Source: Fibrobacterota bacterium (GTDB taxonomy: Bacteria > Fibrobacterota > Fibrobacteria > UBA11236). From it: DNA of 33,563 nucleotides. The stretch lies in the NCBI GenBank assembly GCA_019509785.1, contig JAEKLQ010000087.1, positions 1 through 33,563 of the forward strand, in the 5' to 3' direction. Below are positions 1-8,517 of the stretch, in pieces (position 1 is the stretch's first letter; each line of letters opens with the position of its first letter). The position numbers and the translations under genes are program-made. The notes under the pieces are model-generated. The model did no database searches. It worked only from the letters and a program-made list of their open reading frames with translations, and was not told the origin of the DNA.

Positions 1-1993
1 GCGAGTGACGTAGCCGATGATCTTGTCGCCCGGCACCGGATGGCAGCAGGTCGCGTAGCGGATGAGCATGTTCTGCATGCCCGAAACCACCACCGAGTTC
101 TCGGACTTGGGCGCGCGCTTGAAGGAAAGCCGCTCCAGCACGCTCGGCTTCTTGCGATTGTGATTCAGCTCCTGCACGAAGCTGGAAATGGACCCCAGGG
201 TGATTTCCCCATGCCCGAGCTTTTCCCACAATTGCTCCCAATCGGCGACCTGGAACTTGTCGGCGAAGGGCTTCAGATCGCTTTGGAATTGGGGCGGGAT
301 ATGCGCCTGGCGGAACTCGCGCTCCAGCATCTCCTTGCCCAGTTGTATGCTATGCGCGATCTCCTCGGTGCGCATCCACCGGCGGATGGCGCTCTTGGCC
401 TTGGTGGTGGCCACCACCGAGAGCCAATCCTTGGAAGGCCGCTGCGAATCGGACTTGAGGATCTCGACGCGTTCGCCCGTTTGCAACTCGCGGTATAAGG
501 GAACCACGTTGCCATCCACCTTGGCGCCGATGCAATGCAGGCCGATCTCCGAATGCAACGCGAATGCGAAATCCAAGGCGGTCGCGCCTTTAGGCAATTG
601 GACCAGATCGCCCGTAGGCGTGAATACGTAGATCTCGCCCGAGACCAGATCGCCCCGGAACCACTCCATGAACTCGTGGGAATCGGTCAGATCTTGCTGC
701 CATTCCAGGAACTGCTTCAGCCACTTGTTCTCTTTGCCCAATTGCTTGGGCGATGCGCCTTCCTTGTAGCCCCAATGGGCGGCGATGCCCTGCTCCGCGA
801 TCAGATCCATCTCGTCCGTGCGGATCTGGATCTCCAGCGGCTTGCCTCCCGGCCCGATCAGGGTGGTATGCAGCGACTGGTACATGTTGGACTTGGGCGT
901 GGCGATGTAGTCCTTGAAGCGCGATTGCAATGGCGTCCACAGGGAATGCATCAGGCCCAGCACGGCGTAGCAATCCCCCACCGTTTTCACGATCACGCGC
1001 AAGGCGTAAAGATCGTAGATGTCCTCGAAGCTGCATTGGCGGGACTGCATCTTGTGCCAGATGCTGTACAAGTGCTTGGGCCGCCCGAACACCTTGCCTT
1101 CCAGGCCGCTCTTCTTGAGCAGATCCTTGACCGGGCCCAGCACGCTGCGGATGTAGGCCTCGCGCTCCTGGCGCTTCTCCACCACCTTCTTCACCAGGTT
1201 CTTGTAGGCGTCCGGATTCAAATGCTTGAAGGCCAGATCCTATGGCCTTCTTGCGATCTTCTTGCATGTAGGACAAGGTTCGCATATTATGCAGGCGATC
1301 GGCGAACTTGATCATGATGACGCGGATGTCCTTCGCCATCGAGATCAGCATCTTGCGGAAGGTCTCGGCCTGCTGATCGGCGCGCGACTTGGACTTGATG
1401 GCGGAAATCTTGGTGACCGCCTCGACGAGGAAAGCCACGTCGTCGCCGAATTGGGTCTTGATCTCCGAGATGGGGATGCTGGTGTCCTCCACCACGTCGT
1501 GGAGCAGGCCGGCGACGATGGTCACCGAATCCATGTTCAGATCGGCCAGCAGCTTGGCCACTTCGAAAGGGTGCTCGGCATAGGGCATCCCGCTCTTGCG
1601 GAACTGGTTCTTATGCGCGATCATGGTCAAATCGATCGCCTTTTGGATCAGCTCGCGGTTGAAGTTGGGGCTGCGTTCGCCGATGTAGGCCAGCAGGTTT
1701 TCCTTGGCCCGATCCAGGCTCCGCTCGATTTCGGGAGGCTTGATCTCCGGATCGTCAGGGTCCGTTTCCGCCGACGCGGTGTCCACCACGGGGATGGGCG
1801 GCGGCAAGGGTTTGCCGTTGGGCAAGGTTTCCGGGACCGGGCTATCGGCTTCATCGAGAACGGCGGGGAGGGCCCCTTCGCCCGCGATGATTTCAGGCAC
1901 GGCTTCGGAGGTCCCGGTAGCCAGACCGGAAGCCGCGGCTTCGACCGGGGGATTTTCTAGCGCCCGCGGCGCCGGTCTTTGCTTTTCGTCCAT
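1..1993 (-). pseudogene. rel: Bifunctional (p)ppGpp synthetase/hydrolase (Rel/SpoT), frameshifted and cut by the window edge
   Basis: Long RelA/SpoT-family protein that makes and degrades the stringent-response alarmone (p)ppGpp in the cytoplasm. The first 251 codons (1993 down to 1241) hold a Pro/Glu-rich extension of about 90 residues, then the HD hydrolase domain with HDVVEDT and KFADRLHNMRT. From 1239 to 1, in another frame, come the synthetase domain (DIYDLYALRV, RFKDYIATPKSNMYQSLHT), the TGS domain (IYVFTPTGDLVQLP) and the start of the Cys/His zinc-finger domain (RYATCCHPVPGDKIIGYV). The HD motif is intact, so the ancestor was bifunctional rather than a synthetase-only RelA. At the junction 1239-1241 the reading frame moves by one base, and about 26 residues of the conserved linker (normally ETL-IYAPLAHRLG-KWELE) are missing. 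The result is either a real inactivating deletion that leaves only the hydrolase half, or an assembly error. Family identity is certain; functional status is not. Confidence 0.9.
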
Positions 1994-2030
1994 GTCCCTT
2001 TAATCCCGCGCGAATGCGGTAAGTCCTACT

Positions 2031-2060
2031 AACATAACACCTTGCATAGGCAAACACCAA
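2031..2060 (-). promoter_or_regulatory. Possible sigma-70 promoter for rel
   Basis: On the minus strand, TTGGTG (2060-2055) and TATGTT (2036-2031) are separated by 18 nt. They lie about 37 nt upstream of the rel ATG at 1993, which is preceded by AAAGGG as a possible Shine-Dalgarno. The match is partial, and this is inference from spacing and consensus only. Confidence 0.35.
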
Positions 2061-2065
2061 GATAT

Positions 2066-3190
2066 TCACGCTTTTTGGGGTTGCGTGGGCCGTAGCGCGG
2101 CCACGAGCGCGCCGGATTCGGCCAGCGCGAGGATCAGGAAAGGCACGGGGAGCGTGAAGTACGTGATATCGAAACCGGATTCGTAAAAGGCGGTATGCCA
2201 TCCTTGGATGATCGCGGCCCGCAGGAAGCAGGCGGTGATGAGGGAAAAGATCAACAGTCCGGCGTTGCGGAACCGGCGGTCGCCGGCAGGATCGGAATAG
2301 CCGAGGTAGAGAGCCCATCCGGCCACGGGGAGGAAGAAAGTCATCGGGGCGTACCCCGCCTGCACCAGGAATGGATTATGGATCCGGAAGGCTTCCGCAT
2401 CCCATAGATAGAAGGGGATAAAGGTGGCGGCCGCTATCAAGCCGGCGATAAGCCCGAAGAGGAAGACCCGGGGGAATCCTTGCGAGCGGATCAAGGATCC
2501 CGCGCGCAGCAGGAAAGGCACGGCCGTGATTCCCCGGGTAGCCAGAAGCGCGCCCCAAAAGCAGGCTTCCCTGACGAATCGTCCGGTCGATCGATCCTCC
2601 CTGGGCCGGTCCGATGCGTACATGCACCAAGCGGCCACCGTCATGTTCGCGAACAGATCGCTTCTCGCGAGCACCTCGTAATGGAATCCGGGCTGGGAGA
2701 GAAGCAGGAGGACCGCGAGGGTCGCGGCCTCCGGTCCGCCACCTACCTTCCGGGACAAGACCGCGAAAGCGGCCAGGGCCGCGAATTGCATCCATCCCAC
2801 GTCCCCCAGGAAGTAGAAAGGCAAGGCCAATGCGAAGAGCATCGGGAAGCCGCTGATCATATGTCCGAGATGGCTGAGCTTGCCGTACGGGTATTCCCCT
2901 CGCGGTATCGCCCCGATGAAATTCCCCAGCGCGCTCCAACGGTCCACTTGCAGGGTCTGCGGATCGACGCGCAGGAAAGCGGGAATGGCCGCCAGGAAAT
3001 AGGCCCCGATCCAGATCAAGGGACGTCGGAAAAACCGTCGCGGCATTTTGCCGGCCAGCCACGCCATCGCCAAGCAACCAAGAAAATAGGCAGTAACGGG
3101 AAGCAGAGGCGCCGTCCCGAAATGGGAGGCGTATTTCCAGGCGAAAAGGCCGCCAGCGGTCGCGAGGCCGGCCAGGCAAACAAGATTCAT
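2066..3190 (-). CDS. Polytopic membrane protein, possibly a GT-C-type glycosyltransferase
   Basis: Unrecognised integral membrane protein of about 374 residues when started at the ATG at 3190 (MNLVCLAGLATAGG). An in-frame ORF extends to 3316, but its extra 42 residues are polar and do not look like a signal. About nine or ten hydrophobic segments are spread over the whole length, ending with a Pro/Gln/Lys tail. The first large loop carries charged and aromatic residues (RVDPQTLQVDRWSALGNF, GEYPYGKLSHLGHM). This layout, an acidic residue in the first loop followed by many helices, recalls polyprenyl-phosphate-dependent GT-C glycosyltransferases, but I see no decisive motif. It lies upstream of rel on the same strand, although rel seems to have its own promoter between them. 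The role is unknown; the gene itself is well supported by its consistent hydrophobic pattern. Confidence 0.75.
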   Translation of the reverse strand: MNLVCLAGLATAGGLFAWKYASHFGTAPLLPVTAYFLGCLAMAWLAGKMPRRFFRRPLIWIGAYFLAAIPAFLRVDPQTLQVDRWSALGNFIGAIPRGEYPYGKLSHLGHMISGFPMLFALALPFYFLGDVGWMQFAALAAFAVLSRKVGGGPEAATLAVLLLLSQPGFHYEVLARSDLFANMTVAAWCMYASDRPREDRSTGRFVREACFWGALLATRGITAVPFLLRAGSLIRSQGFPRVFLFGLIAGLIAAATFIPFYLWDAEAFRIHNPFLVQAGYAPMTFFLPVAGWALYLGYSDPAGDRRFRNAGLLIFSLITACFLRAAIIQGWHTAFYESGFDITYFTLPVPFLILALAESGALVAALRPTQPQKA

Positions 3191-3416
3191 GGTATTCTCG
3201 GAAAGGGCGGATCGGGTACGCGTGGCACACGAAGCAAAGACGGTGCCGAGGACTTCCGGCCGGGAATCAAGGGAATGGGGAAGGTATCGCATCGATACGA
3301 TGCGTAACTTGACCACCTGGTCCCCGTTTGCGATTCAATTATTGAAGGCTATCGACCCGTCGGCGCGGACCAAGCCGCGGTAGCCGAGAAGAGCCGGACC
3401 GGCGCGACGCCGGGGA

Positions 3417-3438
3417 CGGGTAACCTTCCCGTTACCCG
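3417..3438. repeat. 8-bp perfect hairpin downstream of the coiled-coil gene
   Basis: CGGGTAAC (3417-3424) and GTTACCCG (3431-3438) are perfect inverted repeats with a 6-nt loop. They lie just past the stop of the minus-strand coiled-coil gene. No T-run follows on the minus strand, so it is not a textbook intrinsic terminator. It could be a Rho-dependent 3'-end stabiliser or coincidence. Confidence 0.4.
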
Positions 3439-3465
3439 CGCGCGGGAATCGGAGGCCGGGGCGGT

Positions 3466-5916
3466 TCAGCCGCCCTTGGGCTTGAGGCGGCGCAGGTTGG
3501 AAATGGCCGATTCGGCCTCGCCGATCAGGAATTCCAGCTCGGCGGCCTTGGAGACCGCTTCCGTGATTTTTTGCTCTTCCTCGGAGGCGTGCCGGATTTC
3601 CGATTTCAGATCTTCCAGCATCAGACGCAAATTCTGCATCTGGCTTTGGGCTTCCTGGACCAGGCCGCGTTCGGCGGCCAAGGCCTTGGCCCGCTCTTCC
3701 ACTTCGGTCATCGCGCCCAGGATGCCTTGCACCGACTCCTGGGTCCGGACCACCATGGATTCCTCGGCCTTGACGGCATCGACCCGGTCCTGGACCGATT
3801 TGGCCAGCACATGGAGCGATTCCACCGAACGGCGGGCGTCCTGGATGGCGCCCCGTTCGCCTTTGAGGGCGGTCATCTTGCTTTCCACGTCGGTCACCGT
3901 GTTCACTACTTCTTGCATGCGTCCGTCGAGCGCTTCCATGGCCGCGCGCCGACGTTCCAGCTCCCGCATGTTCTCTTCCAACGTCAGCAGGAAACCGTCC
4001 ACCTTCTTCAGGCGCTCTTCCGCCTGGTGCAGGGTGATCTTATGCCCGCCCACCGCCGACATGGTGCCGGCGATCTCGTCCTGCAAGCCCTTCAGCTTCT
4101 GGCGATCCTCCTCGAAGCGGCGCAATAGATCGCCATTCTCCTGGCGGATGCGCTCCTGGACCTTGCCCGCCTCTTCGGCCAAGCCGCGTTGCGCTTCCAG
4201 GTTTTCCCGGAACTTGACGTCCTCCTTGCCGATGGCCTCGCGCTCTTCGGCGACGCGAACCAAGGCGGCTTCTACTTCCTTGCCTTTGCGATCGAGCTCG
4301 GCCAAGCGGTTCTCCACCGCGCGCACGCGATCGCCCTGATGCGCGATCTCGCGGGCCCGCGAGTCCAGGGCCACGGCGCTTTCCGAGATCTCATCGATTT
4401 TCGCGCCCAAAGCGTTCAACGCGGGCTGGCGCGCCAACTGATCTTGCACGCGCGCATCGGTATCGCGGATGAGGGCGTCCAGCTTGCCCATCTTCTTCTC
4501 CAGCTCGCCGAACGATTCCAAACGGCCCCGGACGTCCTGGATGCGCGCGTCGGTCTGCCCGATGGATTTGTTCAATCCATCCACGCGGCCGTTGGCCTCG
4601 GAGATTTCCTTTTCGCGATGCTTCAGGTATTCCAGATGCGCGAGAACCGCTTCCGCCTGCCCCCGGGCCTCTTCCATCAGGGAGCGCAAGCCTTGCATCT
4701 CTTCGCGCTTGGCCTCCAGGGCTTCCATGGCGCGCAGCATTACGGACTCGCCCTGGCGCACGTCCTCCACCTTCTTCTCCACCTTCTTCAGCTCGTCGCC
4801 CAGGTGCGAGGCCACCACCAGTTCTTGCTGGAAGCTCTTCACCCATTCCTCCACCTTCGCGATCTTGCCTTCCAGCTTCTCCGCCGAGGCCCATTGCTTC
4901 TGGACCTTCTCGACCTTCTTCTCCACCCCCGACAAGGCCTCCTGGAAATCGTCCACCATCTTCTTGGCCGATTCCAGATGCACGTTGTTCTTGAGGATGG
5001 TGTTCATGGTCGCATCCATGCTCTTGACGATGTTCCCGGCTTCTTTGGCCCGGGTGCTCGCCTCCTCGATATTCTTCTGGCTCTTCTGGAACTCGGCCAA
5101 GCGCGCCTGGAATTCCTGGCCCAAGCGCTCCATCTCCTCGATGCTATGGCGGCTTTGCCGCAGGGTCGCTTCGAAGCGCTCGACTTGCTGTAAGCCCTGC
5201 CGCGAATCGCGTAAGCGGGCTTCCAAAGCCTCCACGTTCCCTTGGGCTTCGGCTATTTGCTTGTTCTGCCGCGCCATTTCCTGGACCTTCTGTTCCATTT
5301 CCCAGAAGAGGGTCGTCAGGCGCCCGTTCTCCACGTTGGCCCGTTCCACCACCATGCGTTGCTTGGCCAGGGATTGCAGCTTGCCCTCGATCCAGGAACG
5401 TTGCGAGCCCACCTGATCCATTTTCCCCTTGAGTTCGAGGATCTCCCGCTGGCGCACGGTCATGTCCTCTATCTCTTTGCGCAGCCCGCGCGAAGTCTGG
5501 CCCAGCTCTTCCAAAGTACCGCTTAAGCCCTTCTCCGTTTCCTTGGCCTCCGCGAAGACCTGGGACAACGAGGCGAGTTCTTGGGGGTTAGGCAAGGGGC
5601 CTACCACGATGGCCGCGGGCGCGTCGTCGGAAGCCTTCCATTCGGTCAGTACTTCGCGCACGGCAGCCTTGAGATCGGGCAGGGAACGCAGGGCATGGGC
5701 CTCGGAGAGCAATCGGTGCAAGGCTTCGTGCCCGCGTTTGAGCCCCTCGTTCTCGCGCGTAAGCGCATCGAGTTCCGCGCGCATGCGGAACTGCTCGGCC
5801 ATCAAGCCGGCTATCTCCTGCTGCGCGCCCGCGCCGCCCGCCGACCAACCCGCGTATTCGGCCATGTCGGGCGCGGCTCCGCTTTCGTTTTCGCTCTTAT
5901 CGGCCGGGTTTTCCAT
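3466..5916 (-). CDS. 816-residue all-coiled-coil protein, no enzymatic domain
   Basis: Almost the entire protein after about residue 35 is predicted-type coiled coil: continuous Glu/Lys/Gln/Ala/Leu-rich heptads, few prolines, no cysteine, no signal peptide and no Walker A or B motif. It is therefore not an SMC ATPase. The N-terminus is short and Gly/Ala-rich (MAEYAGWSAGGAGAQQE). A helix break around residues 100-115 contains VVGPLPNPQE. The C-terminal part contains an internal repeat: residues 675-694 (TDVESKMTALKGERGAIQDA) resemble 737-756 (TEVEERAKALAAERGLVQEA), an offset of 62 residues. Its ATG lies 4 nt after the stop of the upstream L,D-transpeptidase gene, with GGAG in that gene's end as ribosome binding site, so the two are almost certainly co-translated. 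A filament-forming or scaffold role in wall growth (compare crescentin or FilP-type proteins) is inference from architecture and neighbour only. Confidence 0.85.
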   Translation of the reverse strand: MENPADKSENESGAAPDMAEYAGWSAGGAGAQQEIAGLMAEQFRMRAELDALTRENEGLKRGHEALHRLLSEAHALRSLPDLKAAVREVLTEWKASDDAPAAIVVGPLPNPQELASLSQVFAEAKETEKGLSGTLEELGQTSRGLRKEIEDMTVRQREILELKGKMDQVGSQRSWIEGKLQSLAKQRMVVERANVENGRLTTLFWEMEQKVQEMARQNKQIAEAQGNVEALEARLRDSRQGLQQVERFEATLRQSRHSIEEMERLGQEFQARLAEFQKSQKNIEEASTRAKEAGNIVKSMDATMNTILKNNVHLESAKKMVDDFQEALSGVEKKVEKVQKQWASAEKLEGKIAKVEEWVKSFQQELVVASHLGDELKKVEKKVEDVRQGESVMLRAMEALEAKREEMQGLRSLMEEARGQAEAVLAHLEYLKHREKEISEANGRVDGLNKSIGQTDARIQDVRGRLESFGELEKKMGKLDALIRDTDARVQDQLARQPALNALGAKIDEISESAVALDSRAREIAHQGDRVRAVENRLAELDRKGKEVEAALVRVAEEREAIGKEDVKFRENLEAQRGLAEEAGKVQERIRQENGDLLRRFEEDRQKLKGLQDEIAGTMSAVGGHKITLHQAEERLKKVDGFLLTLEENMRELERRRAAMEALDGRMQEVVNTVTDVESKMTALKGERGAIQDARRSVESLHVLAKSVQDRVDAVKAEESMVVRTQESVQGILGAMTEVEERAKALAAERGLVQEAQSQMQNLRLMLEDLKSEIRHASEEEQKITEAVSKAAELEFLIGEAESAISNLRRLKPKGG

Positions 5917-5920
5917 GCGT

Positions 5921-7393
5921 TCACTCCGTTATGATGAGCCATCCCTGCGGGCCTTGGTCCAGCCTGAGGGTTTTGGTTTCCGAGCTGCGTTGCGCGCCGT
6001 CCGCGCCTTCGGCCAGGTAATCCTGACGGAAGGAAACGCGCACGCGTCCATAGCATTCCGGTTCGATCTTGGGATCGCGTAGTTCCATTTCGATTTTGGA
6101 CTTGGACTCGAAGATATGCGCCTTGCGCTCCAGGAAGACGTCCTTGGGTCTCCCGTGGCGATCGCGGAAAGAGGCATCGTAATTGGTGGCGTACGCGTCC
6201 AGGGCGCGATTGGACCAGTCGGCGCGCCATTTATCGAGCCGTGCCAGGATCGCCTTGCGATCGGCCTCCGTCAGGGATTGCATGGCCAGATCGGGGAAGT
6301 GCTTTTGCTCGTTGGCCACGAAGGCGCGGGCCTCCTTGAGGGCCTTCTCGCGCGCGGCGCTATCGGCCGCGGTCTTGCGGACGTATTTCTCGGCGATGCC
6401 CGGGTATTCGCGCTCCAGGCCGACGGTATCGATTTGCCGCGCGGGATCGGGGCCCACGCTATCTGACAGGATTACGACGGGCGTTCCGGCGGTGGCCAGG
6501 TTCGCCAGGGCCAGGATATCGTCGTTGGCCAGGGAGATGCAGCCGTGGGTGAAGTTCGGCAAGGTCCCCGCCGGCACGCCGTGGATCCAGATTCCATCGC
6601 CGCCCTTGCCTTCGGCTCGATCGGAGGGCCGCGGGTAATTCAAGGGGAAGACCAAGGCGCCGTAGAGCGGTCCCTTCGAAGGTCCCGCCACCATGCCCGT
6701 GATCCAGAATTGGCCTTCCGGCGTGCGCGCGTCGCCGCGTTCATCCTTATCGCCGGCGTTGCGGCCGATGGCCATGGGGAACGCGGCGATGCGCGACCAG
6801 GTCCCGGCCTTGCGCACGTAGGCGTATAGGGTACGATCTTTTTTGCAGGCCAAGAGCACGTTGGCCTGGGCCGGGAAACGCGCGGGCCCGGATGGTTCCG
6901 GGGCAACGGCCGATGGAGCCGCGACCTTAGCCGTAGGCGCCGATGCAGGAGCGGGTGCCGGTGTTGAAGCGGCCGATGGCAGGGACGCGGATGTCAGCGC
7001 AGGCGCGGGCGCCAGGGATCCCAGGGCCACCTGTTGCGCCGTAACCGGGTTTGCGGATGGCGATGCCGGTCCCGACATATGACGGGACCCGAGAGGGGCG
7101 GAAAGGATTTCGGACGCCGTCGCTTTCACCTCGCTCGCCCCTTGTCGCCAGTCCCAATTCCCGGTCCGTTGATGATGCCAGACGAGAGCGCTCGCCGAGG
7201 CCAGGGCCACGATGAGGAGGCCCTTCAGGATGCGCGCTTGCGCGGCGCCGCGCCGACGATAAATGACGTCGCAAGCATCCGCATCGCGGAAGGCTTCGGC
7301 AACGGAACGATTATTCCGCCACACTTGGAAACGGATCAAGCCGCGATGGAAGGCGCGGTGGGCCAGATATCCGGGCCGGGATTGGAATCGCAT
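5921..7393 (-). CDS. Membrane-anchored L,D-transpeptidase (YkuD domain) with C-terminal NTF2-like domain
   Basis: L,D-transpeptidases form 3-3 peptidoglycan cross-links or attach partner proteins to peptidoglycan outside the inner membrane. Order along the 490 residues: basic cytoplasmic segment 1-54, one membrane helix about 55-73 (ILKGLLIVALASASALVW), Ala/Pro/Ser-rich linker about 100-170, YkuD domain about 178-310, and a C-terminal alpha/beta domain about 330-490. The active-site signature is visible: H271 (IWIHG), H283 and catalytic C285 (FTHGCISL). YkuD plus a C-terminal NTF2-like fold matches the YafK/Cds6-type branch of the family, an assignment made from memory. The ATG at 7393 lies only 9 nt from a perfect TATAAT, so the mRNA may be leaderless. 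A start further in, for example the TTG or GTG around residues 19-24, is the alternative. The coiled-coil gene follows 4 nt downstream, suggesting joint work in wall remodelling or cell shape. Confidence 0.92.
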   Translation of the reverse strand: MRFQSRPGYLAHRAFHRGLIRFQVWRNNRSVAEAFRDADACDVIYRRRGAAQARILKGLLIVALASASALVWHHQRTGNWDWRQGASEVKATASEILSAPLGSRHMSGPASPSANPVTAQQVALGSLAPAPALTSASLPSAASTPAPAPASAPTAKVAAPSAVAPEPSGPARFPAQANVLLACKKDRTLYAYVRKAGTWSRIAAFPMAIGRNAGDKDERGDARTPEGQFWITGMVAGPSKGPLYGALVFPLNYPRPSDRAEGKGGDGIWIHGVPAGTLPNFTHGCISLANDDILALANLATAGTPVVILSDSVGPDPARQIDTVGLEREYPGIAEKYVRKTAADSAAREKALKEARAFVANEQKHFPDLAMQSLTEADRKAILARLDKWRADWSNRALDAYATNYDASFRDRHGRPKDVFLERKAHIFESKSKIEMELRDPKIEPECYGRVRVSFRQDYLAEGADGAQRSSETKTLRLDQGPQGWLIITE

Positions 7394-7402
7394 TGAATTC
7401 CC

Positions 7403-7431
7403 ATTATACCGCTAGCCCTAAAAGAAGCCAA
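7403..7431 (-). promoter_or_regulatory. Strong sigma-70-like promoter for the L,D-transpeptidase operon
   Basis: On the minus strand, TTGGCT (7431-7426), a 17-nt spacer and a perfect TATAAT (7408-7403) are followed after 9 nt (GGGAATTCA) by the ATG at 7393. A start of transcription 6-8 nt after the -10 box would leave at most a few bases of leader, so this promoter predicts a leaderless or near-leaderless transcript. Confidence 0.65.
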
Positions 7432-7515
7432 GCTGGAGAAAGCGAATTGAGGAAGTTGGATGTTTCGGGCTTTTGCCGATCGCGAAGCGACGGGTAAAGT
7501 AGATTAAGCGGGACC

Positions 7516-8466
7516 ATGGAAACTCCGAGACCCATTCGGCTTCCGGACCACCTGCGGGCCCGCGCCGCGGGACTTCGCTGTTACGGGCTTACGCCGCCCA
7601 AGCGCGGGTTAGACGAAGATAAATTGCGGTCCATTTCGGCCCGGCAGATGGAACGCATCGCCGGGCTCGCGCCCGACGCCCTTATCCTATACGACTTGCA
7701 AGCCGAGCCCGGCCGGGCGGGCGGGGAAAGGCCTTTCCCCTTCCTACCTACCTTGGAGCCGATGGACTACGCCCGGGATTTCCTGGCTGGTCTGGACATC
7801 CCGAGGATCTACTACAAGTGCGTAGCCAACTTGGACCAGGGAGGATTCGCGGCCTGGTTGCGCGGCTTTCCCGCCGCGCGCGATGCCTGCGTGCTGGTAG
7901 GCGCGCCTTCGTCCAGGCACGCCGGCGGGCTGCCGTTGGCGGAGGCCTATTCCCTGCTGGCTTCCTCCCCCATCGCATGCGGCGGCGTGGCCATCGCCGA
8001 ACGCCACGCGCGCAAAGGCGACGAGGACGAACGTCTCTTGGCCAAGCATGCTTCGGGCTGCGCCTTCTTCGTTTCCCAGACCGTGTACGACGCGGATGGG
8101 ACCAAATCCCTTCTCTCCGACTGCGCCTTGCGATTCACCGCCGCCGGAATTCCCATGCCGCCCATCCTGCTCAGCTTCAGCCCCTGCGGTTCGCTCAAGA
8201 CCATGGAGTTCATGAAATGGCTGGGCATCGCCTTCCCGCGCTGGCTGGAGAATGAACTGCGCCATTCGCCGGATATCCTCGCGAAATCGGTGGACCTGGC
8301 CGTCCGCAACTTCGCCGACATCGTGGCCTTCGCGAAGGAAAAAGGCGTTCCGGTGGGCATCAACGTGGAAAGCGTCTCCATCCGCAAGGAAGAGATCGAC
8401 GCCTCCTGCGAACTGTTCCGGCGGTTGTCGGAAATCCTGGAAAAGAAAAAGCCCCCCGCCTTCTAA
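7516..8466 (+). CDS. Methylenetetrahydrofolate reductase-like protein (MetF fold)
   Basis: A 316-residue TIM-barrel protein of the MetF superfamily (flavoenzymes that in the classic case reduce 5,10-methylene-THF to 5-methyl-THF). Family marks are GCAFFVSQTVYDA at about 184-196 (compare MetF GADFFVTQ-type strands) and GVPVGINVESVS near the C-terminus. The segment YDLQAEPGR followed by RPFPFLPTLEPMDYA is characteristic of a divergent MetF-like group. The region matching E. coli MetF SFEFFPP reads CYGLTPP (residues 22-28), so the catalytic Glu position is Gly24, and the true substrate may differ from methylene-THF. The ATG at 7516 is preceded by GCGGGA. The gene is monocistronic and ends inside a terminator hairpin. 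The fold assignment is firm; the reaction is uncertain. Confidence 0.8.
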   Translation: METPRPIRLPDHLRARAAGLRCYGLTPPKRGLDEDKLRSISARQMERIAGLAPDALILYDLQAEPGRAGGERPFPFLPTLEPMDYARDFLAGLDIPRIYYKCVANLDQGGFAAWLRGFPAARDACVLVGAPSSRHAGGLPLAEAYSLLASSPIACGGVAIAERHARKGDEDERLLAKHASGCAFFVSQTVYDADGTKSLLSDCALRFTAAGIPMPPILLSFSPCGSLKTMEFMKWLGIAFPRWLENELRHSPDILAKSVDLAVRNFADIVAFAKEKGVPVGINVESVSIRKEEIDASCELFRRLSEILEKKKPPAF

Positions 8467-8480
8467 GCGGAGGGCTTTTT
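8446..8480. terminator. Bidirectional intrinsic terminator between the MetF-like gene and rpoD
   Basis: Left arm AAAAAGCCCCCCGC (8446-8459) pairs with right arm GCGGAGGGCTTTTT (8467-8480) with one mismatch and a 7-nt loop that contains the stop codon of the MetF-like gene. T-runs follow on both strands, so it can end the plus-strand MetF-like mRNA and the converging dnaG-rpoD mRNA. Confidence 0.85.
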
Positions 8481-8517
8481 CCCATCTAACGGGACGGCTA
8501 CGCGTCCCGGCCCGGTC

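Noticed and set aside
535-1311. Plus-strand open frame of 258 codons across rel
   Set aside because: Antisense shadow of the rel synthetase/TGS region, whose conserved domains are read clearly on the minus strand.
4189-5193. Plus-strand open frame of 334 codons rich in Leu/His/Phe
   Set aside because: Mirror image of the Glu/Lys-rich coiled-coil gene; codon pattern and composition are those of an antisense frame.
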